DNA from: Unio delphinus
Lineage: Eukaryota > Mollusca > Bivalvia > Unionida > Unionidae
DNA length: 64,000 bases
Direction: 5' to 3'
Assembly (NCBI GenBank): GCA_029339505.1
Contig: JAQISU010000041.1
Coordinates: 7,325,001-7,389,000, forward strand
Of the stretch, positions 47,770 through 58,929 are shown piece by piece (the stretch's first letter is position 1; every line of letters starts with the position of its first letter). The translations under genes were made by a program, and so were the position numbers. The notes under the pieces are model-generated. The model searched no databases, was not told the origin of the DNA, and worked only from the letters and a program-made list of their open reading frames with translations.

Positions 47770-47812
47770 TCTATCTATCTATCTAATCAATCTATCTATG
47801 AATCTATTTAGT
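47770..47812. repeat. (TCTA)n short tandem repeat
   Basis: An imperfect TCTA run inside the Tigger-like element, with TCAA interruptions. Confidence 0.8.
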
Positions 47813-48306
47813 GATACCAGAATTTTATGTTTTAGATCAACACAAGTTCCGACGTTTTCGTTTTTTGATATGAATGTTTTTTTTTTTGATAAAATAAATC
47901 TTGATTCATTTTGAACAAACAATAAAACTAGAATGTATCCAAATCAACACAAAAAGCAGTGACGTAATACACAATGTGTTTAGCGATACACATGTTAAGA
48001 GTACTGATACCTCGTGGAATAATGTTTGTTTTTACGATCTTTTCAAGATATTTTATCCAGAAATTAAAGGTAATTTATCAAGAAAAACGAACAACACCTT
48101 TATAAAGAAATATTTATTCACAGTTATTTTCAGCACGATTATAAAACGAGTATTTAACAATGCACCCCCCCCTTTTCGCCTCTCTGTCGATCTCCCATCT
48201 CTTTATTAGTTTTTTTTAAAGGCCCCTCGGTAACTCGCGCCCTCGCTTATAGTGCGGTCAATGTTTTTGGACCCCGTTGTGCGCGAGTTATCAAGGGAGC
48301 GGTGTA

Positions 48307-49830
48307 TTAGGAATTCCAACAGCAAGAACAGAAAGGAATTTAGACTTCCCAAACTTCTTCTCTCAAAACATCATTGATCAGTAGAATGAAGTCTCTTGCC
48401 CTGAATCTGTTCCTATAATTAATCCAAGTTCATCACTGTGCACTTCTCCTGGCATGCAAATGGCATTGCCTTATCAATAAATGGCTGTAGTCGGTGTTAA
48501 AGAACCTCCAATTTTTTGGTATTTCAGTCTCATTTAGTTTTCCAAGGGCCTTTCCTTGTGGAATGTCAGCAAATGTAATTTCTATAACTTCAGGGATTTT
48601 TTGCACATGTTGACTAGTGTCATGCATATGCTATACTGCACAGCTCTTGCAAGGTCCTGGACATTTTGATTATCTACGCCCATCCCCAACCCAACACATA
48701 CAAATATTCATTTGTATTGTTCTTGCTAAAATACAGTTTGGGACATATAGCAGTTACAGTTAAAAGTAAACATGCTGATAAAGTTAAGATTGTAAAAAGT
48801 AAAGTTAGTATATGGACAATCAGAGGCCATAGCTGCTTTAAATAATAATCTAGAATGCCTGAAATCAAACTCATTCAAATTCACCAATATAAAGCTGCAT
48901 GCAAAAAATGGCTGAAATAAAACAAGCTAAGTAAAAGTTATCCTGTGAAAAACCAAAGTCAGGAGGATGAGTCTGTTGTCATATGTCTTGTAAATAATGT
49001 TGTCATATTTGAAACATGGTAAAAGCCATACAGACACATGCAATTCATACAAAATTACATAAGAATATTTTCAATGGTTCTTGAGCTATGCCACTTACAA
49101 GCAATATTCCATATGAAGGTGAGAAGCTAATATGGCAAAATTGGACCTAAAAAAAGGACAAAACTTGTAAAAGACACATCCACACTTAATACACAAATCA
49201 CCCAAAATATGGCATCAAATTATGTACAAGCGTTGTTAAACTATGCTAGGTAGAGGTGTGATTGATAGACGGACATTAAAATGACTATTATTGGGCTCTA
49301 AAAATATATTTCCTATTTTACTCCAGTGAATAATCAAAATTATTTCCTTGGAAATCCAGTAATTCATGGCCTAGCATAAAATAAAGGTTTTCACTAATGA
49401 TGGCTTCAAGATACCTAGCATTATTAATTATCCTGGAGTAAGATTGAAACGGGTTCTGACATTGGTGATGTTAAGTATCTCACAATTCTCTGGAATGAAA
49501 TTTGAATGCCTTATGTTTTCACAAAACAGGAACAAAGTCCTTCTGGCGAGATACACAGTCATTGGTTCATTTAATATTTCGTGAGAAAAAGTCATCAACA
49601 AAGAGACAGGATTGCGATTAGACACAGTTTGTAAAGTCATTTATGTCCATTAAGAGAAGTAAGCACTCATTAATGGTGCCTTTGGAGTATGGCTAAGGTT
49701 TCAATGCAGGATGTTGCCATCTAGACATTAAGTACTAATTTCTTGCGTTTTGCAGGAGAGAAAGTCTCCAATCCAAAAAAGGATTATGTCCCTCTCTCCA
49801 AATTTTGTCAAAAGCAGTGGGTGTGTGTGA
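48307..49830. other. Intron stretch, no gene seen
   Basis: Intron sequence right of the Tigger-like element. The 64-codon frame near 48433-48627 (minus) has no recognised domain. Confidence 0.45.
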
Positions 49831-49831
49831 A

Positions 49832-50128
49832 TTTGATTTTTAACATTGCTTTCACAATTTTACAGTCATATCACTACGATGTCTGCAGTGTTTCAGTTTA
49901 TAATGATATCTAACAAGGGGCTTGATAATTGCAGACATATATCATCATGCCCCACCCATACAAATTGTCTGACACCAAACCAACCAGTTTTATGCCAAGT
50001 GCCAAGTGCGGCAGCTGCAAGTACCATTTTTATACGTCTTTGGTACGACTCAGCTGGGGATTGATCCTGTGGCCTCTCGCAGTCAAGGCAGATGTTCTAA
50101 ACACTTGAGATACCATAGCAGTCCAAAA
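49832..50128 (-). mobile_element. tRNA-derived SINE, family B, diverged
   Basis: The plus-strand text ATCACTACGATGTCTGCAGT, ATGCCCCACCCATACAAATT and TACGTCTTTGGTACGACTCAG corresponds to the reverse complement of family B. The B box survives partly (GGGGATTGATCCTG). The A-box region (TATCTCAAGTGTTTAGAACA) is degraded, so it is transcriptionally dead. Confidence 0.8.
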
Positions 50129-53005
50129 AGCCTCGGAGGAATAAAAGAGAATAGTAATCAACTTTCTCACCAGAACTGTGTCCTTTGACTAGGTATTAAC
50201 AGAAAGGATGAACTGAATTTCCATTTATCATCATTTGCATCAACCGTGTTGCTGATAAGATAGGATACAATAAATTCTACTGGCAGTAGGACAGTAACAT
50301 CCTTTCAAAGGCATCTACTGCGAATATTGCTTTATACTTGAAATTTATCATTTTTGGAAATCACAAGGATTTTTAAAAACAAGAAGAAATATTGTGTGAT
50401 ATTCTTACATGTTCTATCCACAAACTACAGAAGCCCATTGCAACTAGTCTAATTGCAGAATGGAACTGTTTAACCTGACATATCACAAGAAGTTGTATAT
50501 TTTTACGTATATTTAATTTTATTGTTTGTTTGTTAAATTTTTTAAAATTTTCATTACATGCTATTGTAATGTAACATTGTATGCTGTACTTCAGCTTGTC
50601 CAAAACTAAGTTCATTTCTGAATGACCTGATTGTCTTTTTTTAAATTTTTATTTCTATTATTACATTTATGTAAACAACTAATAATAGCTTCATTATTCT
50701 CTATGTGTATGAGCTTATTATCAGGATTTTTATTCAGGTAAACAAGAAGAAGTAAATATCCCAAACCAAAACTGCCTACCCTTCTGCATACGAGATTCTC
50801 ACACAAGATCTAACTCAGGTTAGTCTCATGTGCATTTTAACATCAAATTAGGTAGAACTCACATGAGCAAATTGATTCTAAGAAGAAACTCACATGTGCA
50901 GGGATTGTTAACATGAGTAAGATCTTGCTCATGTAAAAATTGCATGTTTATGAGTGAGATATTGCTGTCAAGAGCGACATCCTGCTAAACAGAGCAAAAA
51001 CAAAAAAAACTATAGAGTTTAGTTCCAGAAAATTCAAAGCAAACAAAATGTAAAATTGACATTCCTGCTTCTGAATTTTATCATATATACATTCAAATGC
51101 CAGTCTGCAAAAACATTTTCACATGGAAATTATTCTCTCTGAATCAATGCACTTCCTGTTCACCAGTGAAATTAAGTTAGCAGGCTCTGTTTTGAACTGT
51201 TGAAAAATGAAACCTGAAATGGAAATGAAAAAGTTGGCAGAAGTTTTTTTTCTGATCACAGCATTTGAGACATTCTGTTAGGTGTATTTTTTGTAGATTC
51301 ATTTGACAAGGTAAAGGCAAAATACATAACAGTAGTTTGGATTAGATAGCACTATTAAAACAATATACATCTCATACTGTGAAAATAGGAACCAACCATC
51401 TCAAGCACACACTTAGGTAGCTGACTGAGCCTGAAAATGAATCCCTTGGAGTACAAGTCTAATATGCTCTAGCAGTAGAGCTACCATACATAGTTCAGGA
51501 GCAAACATCTGAACTGCACTATTGATGAGATACCTGCAAGACACATTGCATAATTTCCAACTCTATTTCTGGATAAAGATGCAAATGGGTACCCTGGTAT
51601 TCTCCCATTGATAATAACCCTGGTAATAAAATGAACAATCGGGTACCTATTAAAAAAATGTTTTCCAAGTTGAGATCAAAACAGACTAATGATTACAGTT
51701 TGAGACTCGTGTCATATACACATTTATTCATCATCACAGGGGGACTTGTATGGTTGCTTACAATGTACTTGTCAAATGTGTTAATCATAATAAGAAGCTC
51801 TTTTCTCAAGTGACTTAAGAATCAACAATGATATCTCAAGGTTTACAGTCCTAACTTCATGCCTGTCCATGGTTCATGTGCCAATTCTCTTGTGACTTAC
51901 CGGTAAACACTCTTGTTTTGAGATCCTGATAACATTAACTGGGTAAATCTTTTGAGCAACAGTAAGTACTGATTAAATTTGACAAAATAAAATTTAAATA
52001 CATACAATTCATAGAAATGAAAGCACAATATAATTGTCCAGTTGAAATAATGCCAGTTTGACTCTAGTTTGTGACCCTGATGTGACTTAGCTGTTCAAGT
52101 CGGAGCCAGTGTTCACATGATTGTTCACTGGACCCACTTTATTAGCATGAAACCCATGACATTGTAATGTCACGGTAAAGGCAACACAAAAAGATGGCTA
52201 ACGTAACATGCACTTCTTATACCATGTTAGGAAAAAAATGAACAAAATAGAAAACTATACATACAGAAATATTTAATTATAAAGAAAAAAAAATTGTTAC
52301 TTAACAACATTGGAAAAAAATTTAATACAAATTCACTATGTGTGTGAAAGAGTTTTACATCAAACAGTTCCAAGAAAACAGACAGGTTCTTAAAGTAAAA
52401 CTACATGCCCTAGATCCATTCTATTATGATAAACAACAAATAACTGACCAGCCTAAATTGAAGAAAAAAATGGTGCCAGATGTTATATTAAAAGAGCAAA
52501 GAAAAAACAAAAACACAACAGGATTTATCGATGTGACATATGAATGTTGAATGTTATACGACTGAAAAATGTTAGAAAAGAGCAATTTTGTTAAACTTAA
52601 AAACATCTTGCACTGGACGATCATTATGGGTCAACCGTGGCACATCAAAAATAACACAACAATCATCTTGTGGACTATTTGCAAAAGTTACTGTAAACAT
52701 GTACACAAGTCTAAGTGAGTGTTATGCACAAATAATTTATCAATTTCTTTTGTCTATTCTTGCCCTTAATAATAATCCACATGAATTGTAACTGCATGCA
52801 CATTTTTCATAATTTTCTGTAATAATGGCATGTAATATACACTTTGTTTTAAAGCACAGATTATGTTGTTTTATATTACTGCTTATATTAGTAATAATTA
52901 TGCTCACAGCTTTTGGGGGTTGGCACAATTTATTTTATATTGTGTACCCTGGTAACCGATCATTAGGACTGATGGATGCCCAGTAGAAATTTCCCAAAAT
53001 TCTGA
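50129..53005. other. Intron stretch, no gene seen
   Basis: About 2.9 kb of AT-rich intron. A cluster of CTCATGTG/CACATGAG motifs lies at 50830-50950. The 70-codon frame at 52338-52550 is Lys-rich but matches nothing I recognise. Confidence 0.45.
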
Positions 53006-53107
53006 TCAACATTCCCTCTAATATTTTACCTCTGTGCATGGAATTTTGAAACTGCTGTGTGGCATATGTATTCTCTGTGCAGCCACACACTTTAGAGGGA
53101 ACATTGA
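53006..53107. mobile_element. 102-bp foldback (MITE-like) element
   Basis: The left arm TCAACATTCCCTCTAA pairs with the right arm TTAGAGGGAACATTGA (15 of 16 positions). Inside, CTCTGTGCATGG and CTGTGCAGCC continue a looser pairing. It could be a small transposon or simply an inverted repeat able to form a hairpin. Confidence 0.6.
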
Positions 53108-53679
53108 TTTTGACGTCTCTACTTCTGGAACAGTCCTCTGGGAGATTTGATCTAACAAATTTATGTTACATTTTTTTCAAAAAATATGTACATTTGCAAA
53201 TAATAAAGAGATTCAAAATCTGGTATCCAACTTTTAAAAAATATTTAAAACAAATGTATTGTTAGTCAAACTTTAGAGGCAAAAGAGCTCTAATGTATAT
53301 AAGCATTAAGAAAAGCTGTAATCCCAATCGAATTACATCTTTATTTTATATCTACCCATCAAAAGATTGAACAGACAGGTTAAAAGTCTTTTAGGAATAA
53401 AATCATGAATTAAGCTACTGTATTTGGTTCTCAATCACATATGCTGAATTTGCTCCATCCAATCAGCAATAAAATAATAAGAAGAACATTTATGTTTTTC
53501 CAAATTCAGATAGGATTTAAAATTCTGAGTGGATGGGTTACTCATTGTTTCAATCAGTTAACTTAAGTGCTCCTCACTGAGGCACCTGAAGAATTATTGG
53601 GAAGGGGGGAGGCAGACATGGTTGCATAGTTGAATTGCGGAAGGCATAAATAAGCAGGGATATCATCCCCCCCTCCCAA

Positions 53680-53885
53680 AAAAACAATGGGTACAAAAAT
53701 TTAGGAAAAATCTCTATTTTTTATGCTAAAATGTCCAGATTATTTGGTATCATTGTCGAGCTCTATCTGCCTACCTTTCTATAATGCCACCCACTTTATT
53801 GTATCATACATGACCTTGATGCTACAGACCTTGACAGCAGGTTACTACCTCATGCCCCAGAAACATGGCACCAGGGGTTAATGTG
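53680..53885 (+). mobile_element. MITE family M, 5'-truncated copy
   Basis: AAATGTCCAGATTATTTGGT, CTACCTTTCTATAATGCCAC and CACCAGGGGTTAATGTG match the right half of copies 1-4. The right flank is TTCA instead of TTAA, and the left half is missing. Confidence 0.8.
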
Positions 53886-54749
53886 TTCAGTAACTATTTT
53901 CAAGCTATCAAATGTATGCTTACACTTATAATGACAATGATTCAGGCTATCCACTTTGATCATTCCATATGCAAAAATTGTAAAAAGAAATGAGTAAACA
54001 TAACTTACCTCTTTCTCAACAAAGAAGCAGTCCATCATAATTCTTGAATCTTCCTTAACCACACGTCCATGTATTCTGTTACATACTGAACATTAACATA
54101 AGTAAAAATGTGGACATCATTAGATGTTTATATTAAGTTTCTTTTTGTCAACAATATCCACACTCTTGCGGTCACAGAAATTTATAACAACAAACACGTT
54201 GCAGGAGAATATTAAATAACTTTCTTCCTAAACAGTGCAGTCCTTCCTAAGTAAACATGGCCAACACACAAATTTCTGTCTGTTGTCTTTTCAAGTGCTA
54301 TTCTACATGTACATTGTAGGTCAGCATGCAGCATCTGGAGTTCATTTGAGGTGCCAAAAAGGGTCAATTAGTAGCAAAAATTTTGTATTATGCATAAGAG
54401 CTTGTATCACTGATTACAATATAAATATCCATCATACATGTAGTATAAAATAATATTTTATGGATTCTTGGATGATGTGGAATGCAGGAGTGATATATGA
54501 ACTGCCATTTCAAACAGTAGTCAGTGCGGAATACTATACGAACCATTGACTTTTCTACGATTTATGTTCCTTAGAAGTTTGGAAACACAACTTGTGGATA
54601 CTGTGATAGAAAGTACATCAATTGTTGAGTTAATTCCATGGAATGGCATGTTGTTTTGAATCTTCCATAGTCAGCAATTAGGCAAACTGCCTATTCAAGA
54701 TATCTGTCTTGGTGGCACTATCACTAAATGTGAATCCATCTCTGTTTAA

Positions 54750-55332
54750 AGGTGAGACTCCACAGCAATCACTCATTTTGTATTTGATAAACAACTGGAA
54801 TCTTTGCTGTCAATAAAGTAATTTATATACTTGTCATGCAACCACCTGCATTTTTCAAGCATCTTCCTCTTTACAGATTTTAGTTGTTTCAGATTACTTT
54901 GGTTCAGGTGCAATAAGCTGGTTGTAACCACTCACCTTTGCTTCTCCTCACTCATTATATAATGTCTCAAAAGATCCATTGGCTAATTTATTTTCTGGGA
55001 TGTGGTTTTAGTACAAACAGGGTTTAAAAATGTCTGTACACTTTATTTAAAGTTGCACCATAAAAAGACTCATGAAAGTACATAGGCTGCAGATCAAATG
55101 GTTTCCAGGTTGGCTTTCTTCTATATACAGACACTGCACTTTACCTGCTTATGACAATGAATGGAAATATTCAAGGCTATCAGAATGGCTTCATGATCAC
55201 TTATATCAGGTATTAGTTAATATTGATTCACAAATATGAGTAAATTCAAGAAGAAAAGGTACAAGTTGCTAACTTTTGGGTAAAGTCCAAGAGCTTAGTA
55301 AAGATAGGTAGGACCCATTTATACTATTTAGG
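54750..55332 (-). pseudogene. LINE B endonuclease C-terminal part and linker
   Basis: The minus strand reads SINGSYLSLLSSWTLPKS near the right border, PDISDHEAILIALNIS at about 55210-55170 and KRKMLEKCRWLHDKYINYFI near 54880-54820. SDHxAI is the last endonuclease motif, and the Arg/Lys-Trp block is typical of the segment before RT in LINEs. Stops and frameshifts are frequent. It continues the fragment at 57493-57960 across the pogo-like insertion. Confidence 0.65.
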
Positions 55333-55334
55333 TA

Positions 55335-57490
55335 CCGTATTTTCCGGCCTATAGGTCGATGCGGAGTATAAGTCGAATTGACGAATTTTGTAAATTTTCC
55401 ATCCTTCGTCCATATATAAGTCGATTCGGAGTATAAGACGAGACCAGGTCAATAACTTGGCTATGTATTTTATACTACCGGTAGTAACTTCCGGTTGCAT
55501 GAATATTGATGGTATCGTCATATAATATTCCATATTACCGGCAATATCCATTGCAACAAGAGCTATGATCATTCCTTCCAGTTGAAAGTTTAAACCTACG
55601 GTAATTTATTTGAGAAATTTTGTCAAATACAATTACGGTACTTTATTCAGAGAACCATGCATTGGTACATACACGTGTCTAATTTATATATACATGTATA
55701 ATCTATTGCATGAAAAGAGTATCAACACCGTGTACTCACCAGCGAATCTTGTAACATACAATGAATCCATAATACAAATATTTCCATCGAAAATATCCAC
55801 ACACGGATGTAAAATATTCAATAATTTTGTCACAGATCATTATGTGACTGAATCCAATGAAAAGAAAATAACAACAATTACGTAACGGGTGTACGTAATG
55901 AATGATGAAATAGTACATGTTCGTAGATTAAATAATGGAAGCTAAAGTACATTTTCCCACACAAGCTGCTAGTCAAAGTTCTTTGAACTTGCCGCCCAGC
56001 TATTGCGTCATGTTCTTTTGATGTACTCTAATACGCGGCACGTTGTGTCAAACCATAGTCTTCTAATTTATCCTCAATATTACTCCATCTTGCTTTGCAG
56101 CCACGATTTGCTTTCTTTATTTTTTTTTTGTAGCGCATAATGCAACCTTAGCTTTACGCCGATCCCGGACACATTTTTCACTTACACCATATTTCCTGTG
56201 AGCAGCCATATTCCCACCATTCTCTTCAGCGAACTTTACAACTTCCAGCTTAAAAGCCGCCGTGTAAGACTTGCGTGATTTTACGGGAGGCATTGTGAGA
56301 GAAGTTGTATGATTTGTAAGGGGATATTTATATGAATGATTATGACTGAAAAGATTGATCAAAATATACCAAACTCATTAAAATGTGCCCGTACTAAAGC
56401 AATGAAAACAATGCCCATGGCTAAATTCATTATTAACATTGAGAGAAGGGAGTGGGCATCATTTCCTGTTGTACTTAATCCCATAGATATTAAACACGAG
56501 TAGCATAATTGATGCGGATTAATGATAAAGAACAATGGGGTACCGGCAATATGGTAACTAGTATCGGTAGCTAAAGCCAATATCAAGATCGAAACAATTG
56601 AGGCAACTGGCTTTGATTGTTGGAAACCAAATACCAATTTATCAACAACCGATATAATCAAAGAGAGACACCGAAACGTCAGCTGGTTAAAAATGAATAT
56701 AGGTGAAGTGTTGACATTACTATTTGCTTTAAACTGAATTGCGAAACTAAAAATCATGGATCACTGATGATCTATGAGTACTGGTAGTCCATCCATATAT
56801 CTGATTTTAGTGTAGTTTAAACCTACGGTAATTTATTTGAGAAACTTTGTCAAATACAATTAGAAACATATGATTTGGGGATTCAGTAGAATGCATGATA
56901 TACGTTATTTTATAAATAATCATAGAACACTCGAGTTAATATGGATTACATCCCTTTGTAGGATCAATTGGATCAATAAAAAAGCTATGCCGCTAATTGC
57001 TCACGTGTGTCCAACATTATACTGGAAAATCAAATATTAATGGACCAGTTATTTCATATCTTTTTTTTTAAGGAACAAACAATATACTTTGAATTAGTAC
57101 AGTAAACTATAGAGTATAGACCGTAAGTGTGCTAAGCGGCCCGGTGAAGTTTTTACCGGCAATTGTTTTCTTTTGTTTTATGTTTGAGAAATAAGAAAAA
57201 ACACGCAGAATGCAAAATAAATAATGACAAAACTTACAAATATAAATGCAGTCATATTATTTTATGACAATTTATTGACATAGTAATTTAACATGAATTT
57301 GTACTTCTATGTGACCTGTTTTCGATTATGCCGATTATAGAGCAATATCAATAAAATACCGGATACTGTAATCCATATATAAGTCGATGCAATTTCAATG
57401 ACAAAATCCATATATAAGTCGATTCGGAGTATAAGACGAAGACCGAACTTTCAAGTCAAAAAGTCTCGACTTACAGGCCGGAAAATACGG
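55335..57490 (-). mobile_element. Pogo-like transposon, internally deleted, inserted in LINE B
   Basis: TA at 55333 and 57491. Ends are CCGTATTTTCCGGCCTATAG and, from the other side, CCGTATTTTCCGGCCTGTAA, both followed by GTCGA. TATATAAGTCGATTCGGAGT units recur near both ends. It retains a DNA-binding domain ORF (56117-56293) and a frameshifted continuation, but no nuclease. A second, older copy of the same family is at 190-1590. Confidence 0.88.
56117..56293 (-). CDS. Brinker/CENP-B-type DNA-binding domain protein, 58 residues
   Basis: It starts MPPVKSRKSYTAAFKLEVVK, then FAEENGGNMAAHRKYGVSEK, and ends after CVRDRRKAKVALCATKKK. Fold and wording are those of the first helix-turn-helix of a Tigger/pogo transposase group (K-R/S-Y-T-AAFKLEVVKFAEE..AA.KYGVSEK.VRDWRK). 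The frame closes in a poly-A run. One base out of frame the relation goes on with KKANRGCKARWSNIEDKLED, so a slip in the A-run truncated the protein. I chose this start because it matches the second copy at 211. An earlier in-frame Met (56362) adds 23 unrelated residues. Confidence 0.6.
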   Translation of the reverse strand: MPPVKSRKSYTAAFKLEVVKFAEENGGNMAAHRKYGVSEKCVRDRRKAKVALCATKKK

Positions 57491-57492
57491 TA

Positions 57493-57960
57493 CAGGCGAC
57501 TGATGACAGTGTTCATGGACCATATTTCTGGTAGGTTCAAATCACCAAAGATTAATACAGCAGCCTTGGTAAATTAATGGCATAAATTGTATACTATCCA
57601 TATAACATAAGTGCTGATGAACGAGTTCATGTTATTATTTGGAGACCTACAGATTCTGACTGGCAGCAAGAAATGGATTTACCAAAACTATTTTTTGGGC
57701 TGTTTCAATATCCAGGAAGTCGCTAATAATAATGCATCTGGAGAAAGTACTCCACTGCCAAGAATTCTTTGTCTGAAACAGGTCTTGCATTTTAGAATAA
57801 CATCAGCTCTGCTGGGTTGTAGAAAGTTGCAGAAGCTGGTTTTCTTGGCTAGAACATTTTTTATATTAACATAAGACATTCTGAAGCTGTTGTGCACATT
57901 TATTCCAAGCAGCCTTGCATGTTTTTGTGCGGTCATGTTGAGCTGATATGTCTTATTACA
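57493..57960 (-). pseudogene. LINE B endonuclease N-terminal part
   Basis: The minus-strand frame 57936-57688 reads LLGINVHNSFRMSYVNIKNV and FLQPSRADVILKCKTCF, in the place of the usual DVIxLxETWL. Near the left border is TKAAVLIFGDLNLPEIWSMN, the GDxNxP box. It is broken by stops and split from its remainder by the pogo-like element. Confidence 0.6.
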
Positions 57961-58704
57961 ATATTCCTGGCCAAGGTGTAATTATGGGTTGTTAGTACGT
58001 GTATACACACCGAAAGAAGCAAAAATATTACACATTAAAAATATTTCCACATGAACAGCACATTCATGAGGCATTATTATTTTCAAGGGCTTGATAATGA
58101 CATGATGAATGGTACTAAAGAAGCAATCATCACATGATACTGCTAGCTTCTTCCCAGTAACAGCCTTCTCACATATCTAATATAGATATTTGATCTTTTG
58201 TGGGCTTGGGCTTGACTCTGTATGAGGGTGAAACTTGAGTAGAGCAGGTGGTGAATCAACTCTCTGCTGTTGTACACATGATACCGAGTTACAATGCTTC
58301 TTCAAATATATAGTGGCAAACAATGTGAAGTAAATACCATGACAGCAAATGTGTAAAACTAGCTAGAAAAGGGAAAATGGCAGTGCTAGTTGCATGATGG
58401 GACAGATTGCTCTGGCGTTTTGAAACAAAGACATAGGAAAACAAATATACTAAAGATATAGGGCATAACGCTGTCAGTTTCATTGTTGTGAAGTGGATGC
58501 AAACAAGAAAGTGAACACTGAAATTATATTGCAATGCTCAGGAGATGATTTCTATGGCAGTCTTGGTCAAGGTATGACAGTTTCATTCTGTACAAGTTAA
58601 GCTGAATGAAGGGAAGCTATGAAACCTATTTTATGGGAAGGGATGTTTTGGTAATGTAAGTTCTTCCTATAAATATATTTCTTCACTTGAAAAATCTGGC
58701 TTAC
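57961..58704. other. Intron stretch next to dynein exon b, no gene seen
   Basis: AT-rich. It may contain more of LINE B, but nothing is recognisable. Confidence 0.4.
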
Positions 58705-58929
58705 CAAGTCATCAAATATGTCTCTCTGGTGCACATGAATAGTTACAAGAGTCTCAAACTTCACTCTCTCTACTTTGGTGAGATCATGGGTGGTTTGCTC
58801 TATCAAGCTATTCAGCATGTCAAGAAACTTCTGGTTGGTTGTTGTCATGATCTTCTTGTCAATACGTGCTTGTGTTAGAGCTTCCTCAGCATCTTTGGTC
58901 CAGATCATTTGTATCCCAAGCAATCCAAC
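58705..58929 (-). CDS. Dynein heavy chain exon b (linker end)
   Basis: 75 codons, phase 0 at both ends, residues 55-129. The acceptor is TTGATTTCAG and the donor GTAAGC. It begins [11 protein letters not shown], carries the conserved [17 protein letters not shown] block and ends IFDDL. This is the end of the linker just ahead of AAA1. The exon is separated from the next one by a 13.6-kb intron (45090-58704) holding a Tigger-like element, a split LINE and several SINE or MITE copies. Confidence 0.93.

Larger units (their letters stand above)
46356..48304 (+). mobile_element. Tigger-like transposon, internally deleted
   Basis: TA at 46354 and 48305. Inverted ends are CACTGTTCCCTCGATAACTC and, from the right on the opposite strand, CACCGCTCCCTTGATAACTC, both followed by GCGC. 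GCGCCCT..GCTTATA-type subterminal repeats lie at both sides. It encodes a 188-residue transposase N-terminus at 47099-47665. The DDE domain beyond the first catalytic Asp has been lost. The 1.95-kb length falls short of an intact Tigger. Confidence 0.9.

Noticed and set aside
52338..52550. 70-codon Lys-rich plus-strand frame
   Set aside because: No recognisable domain, no codon or context support and AT-rich composition. Not listed as a gene.
54009..54075. A 67-base minus-strand piece with good AG/GT borders reading IHGRVVKEDSRIMMDCFFVE, lying between dynein exons b and c
   Set aside because: Exons b and c meet in phase 0 and join into conserved linker sequence ([13 protein letters not shown]). 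A 67-base exon read in this frame would break the reading frame. No dynein similarity was recognised.
56359..56757. 132-codon minus-strand frame with hydrophobic stretches inside the pogo-like element
   Set aside because: It has no recognisable domain, no match in the second copy of the element and a composition explained by AT-rich sequence. Probably a chance frame.
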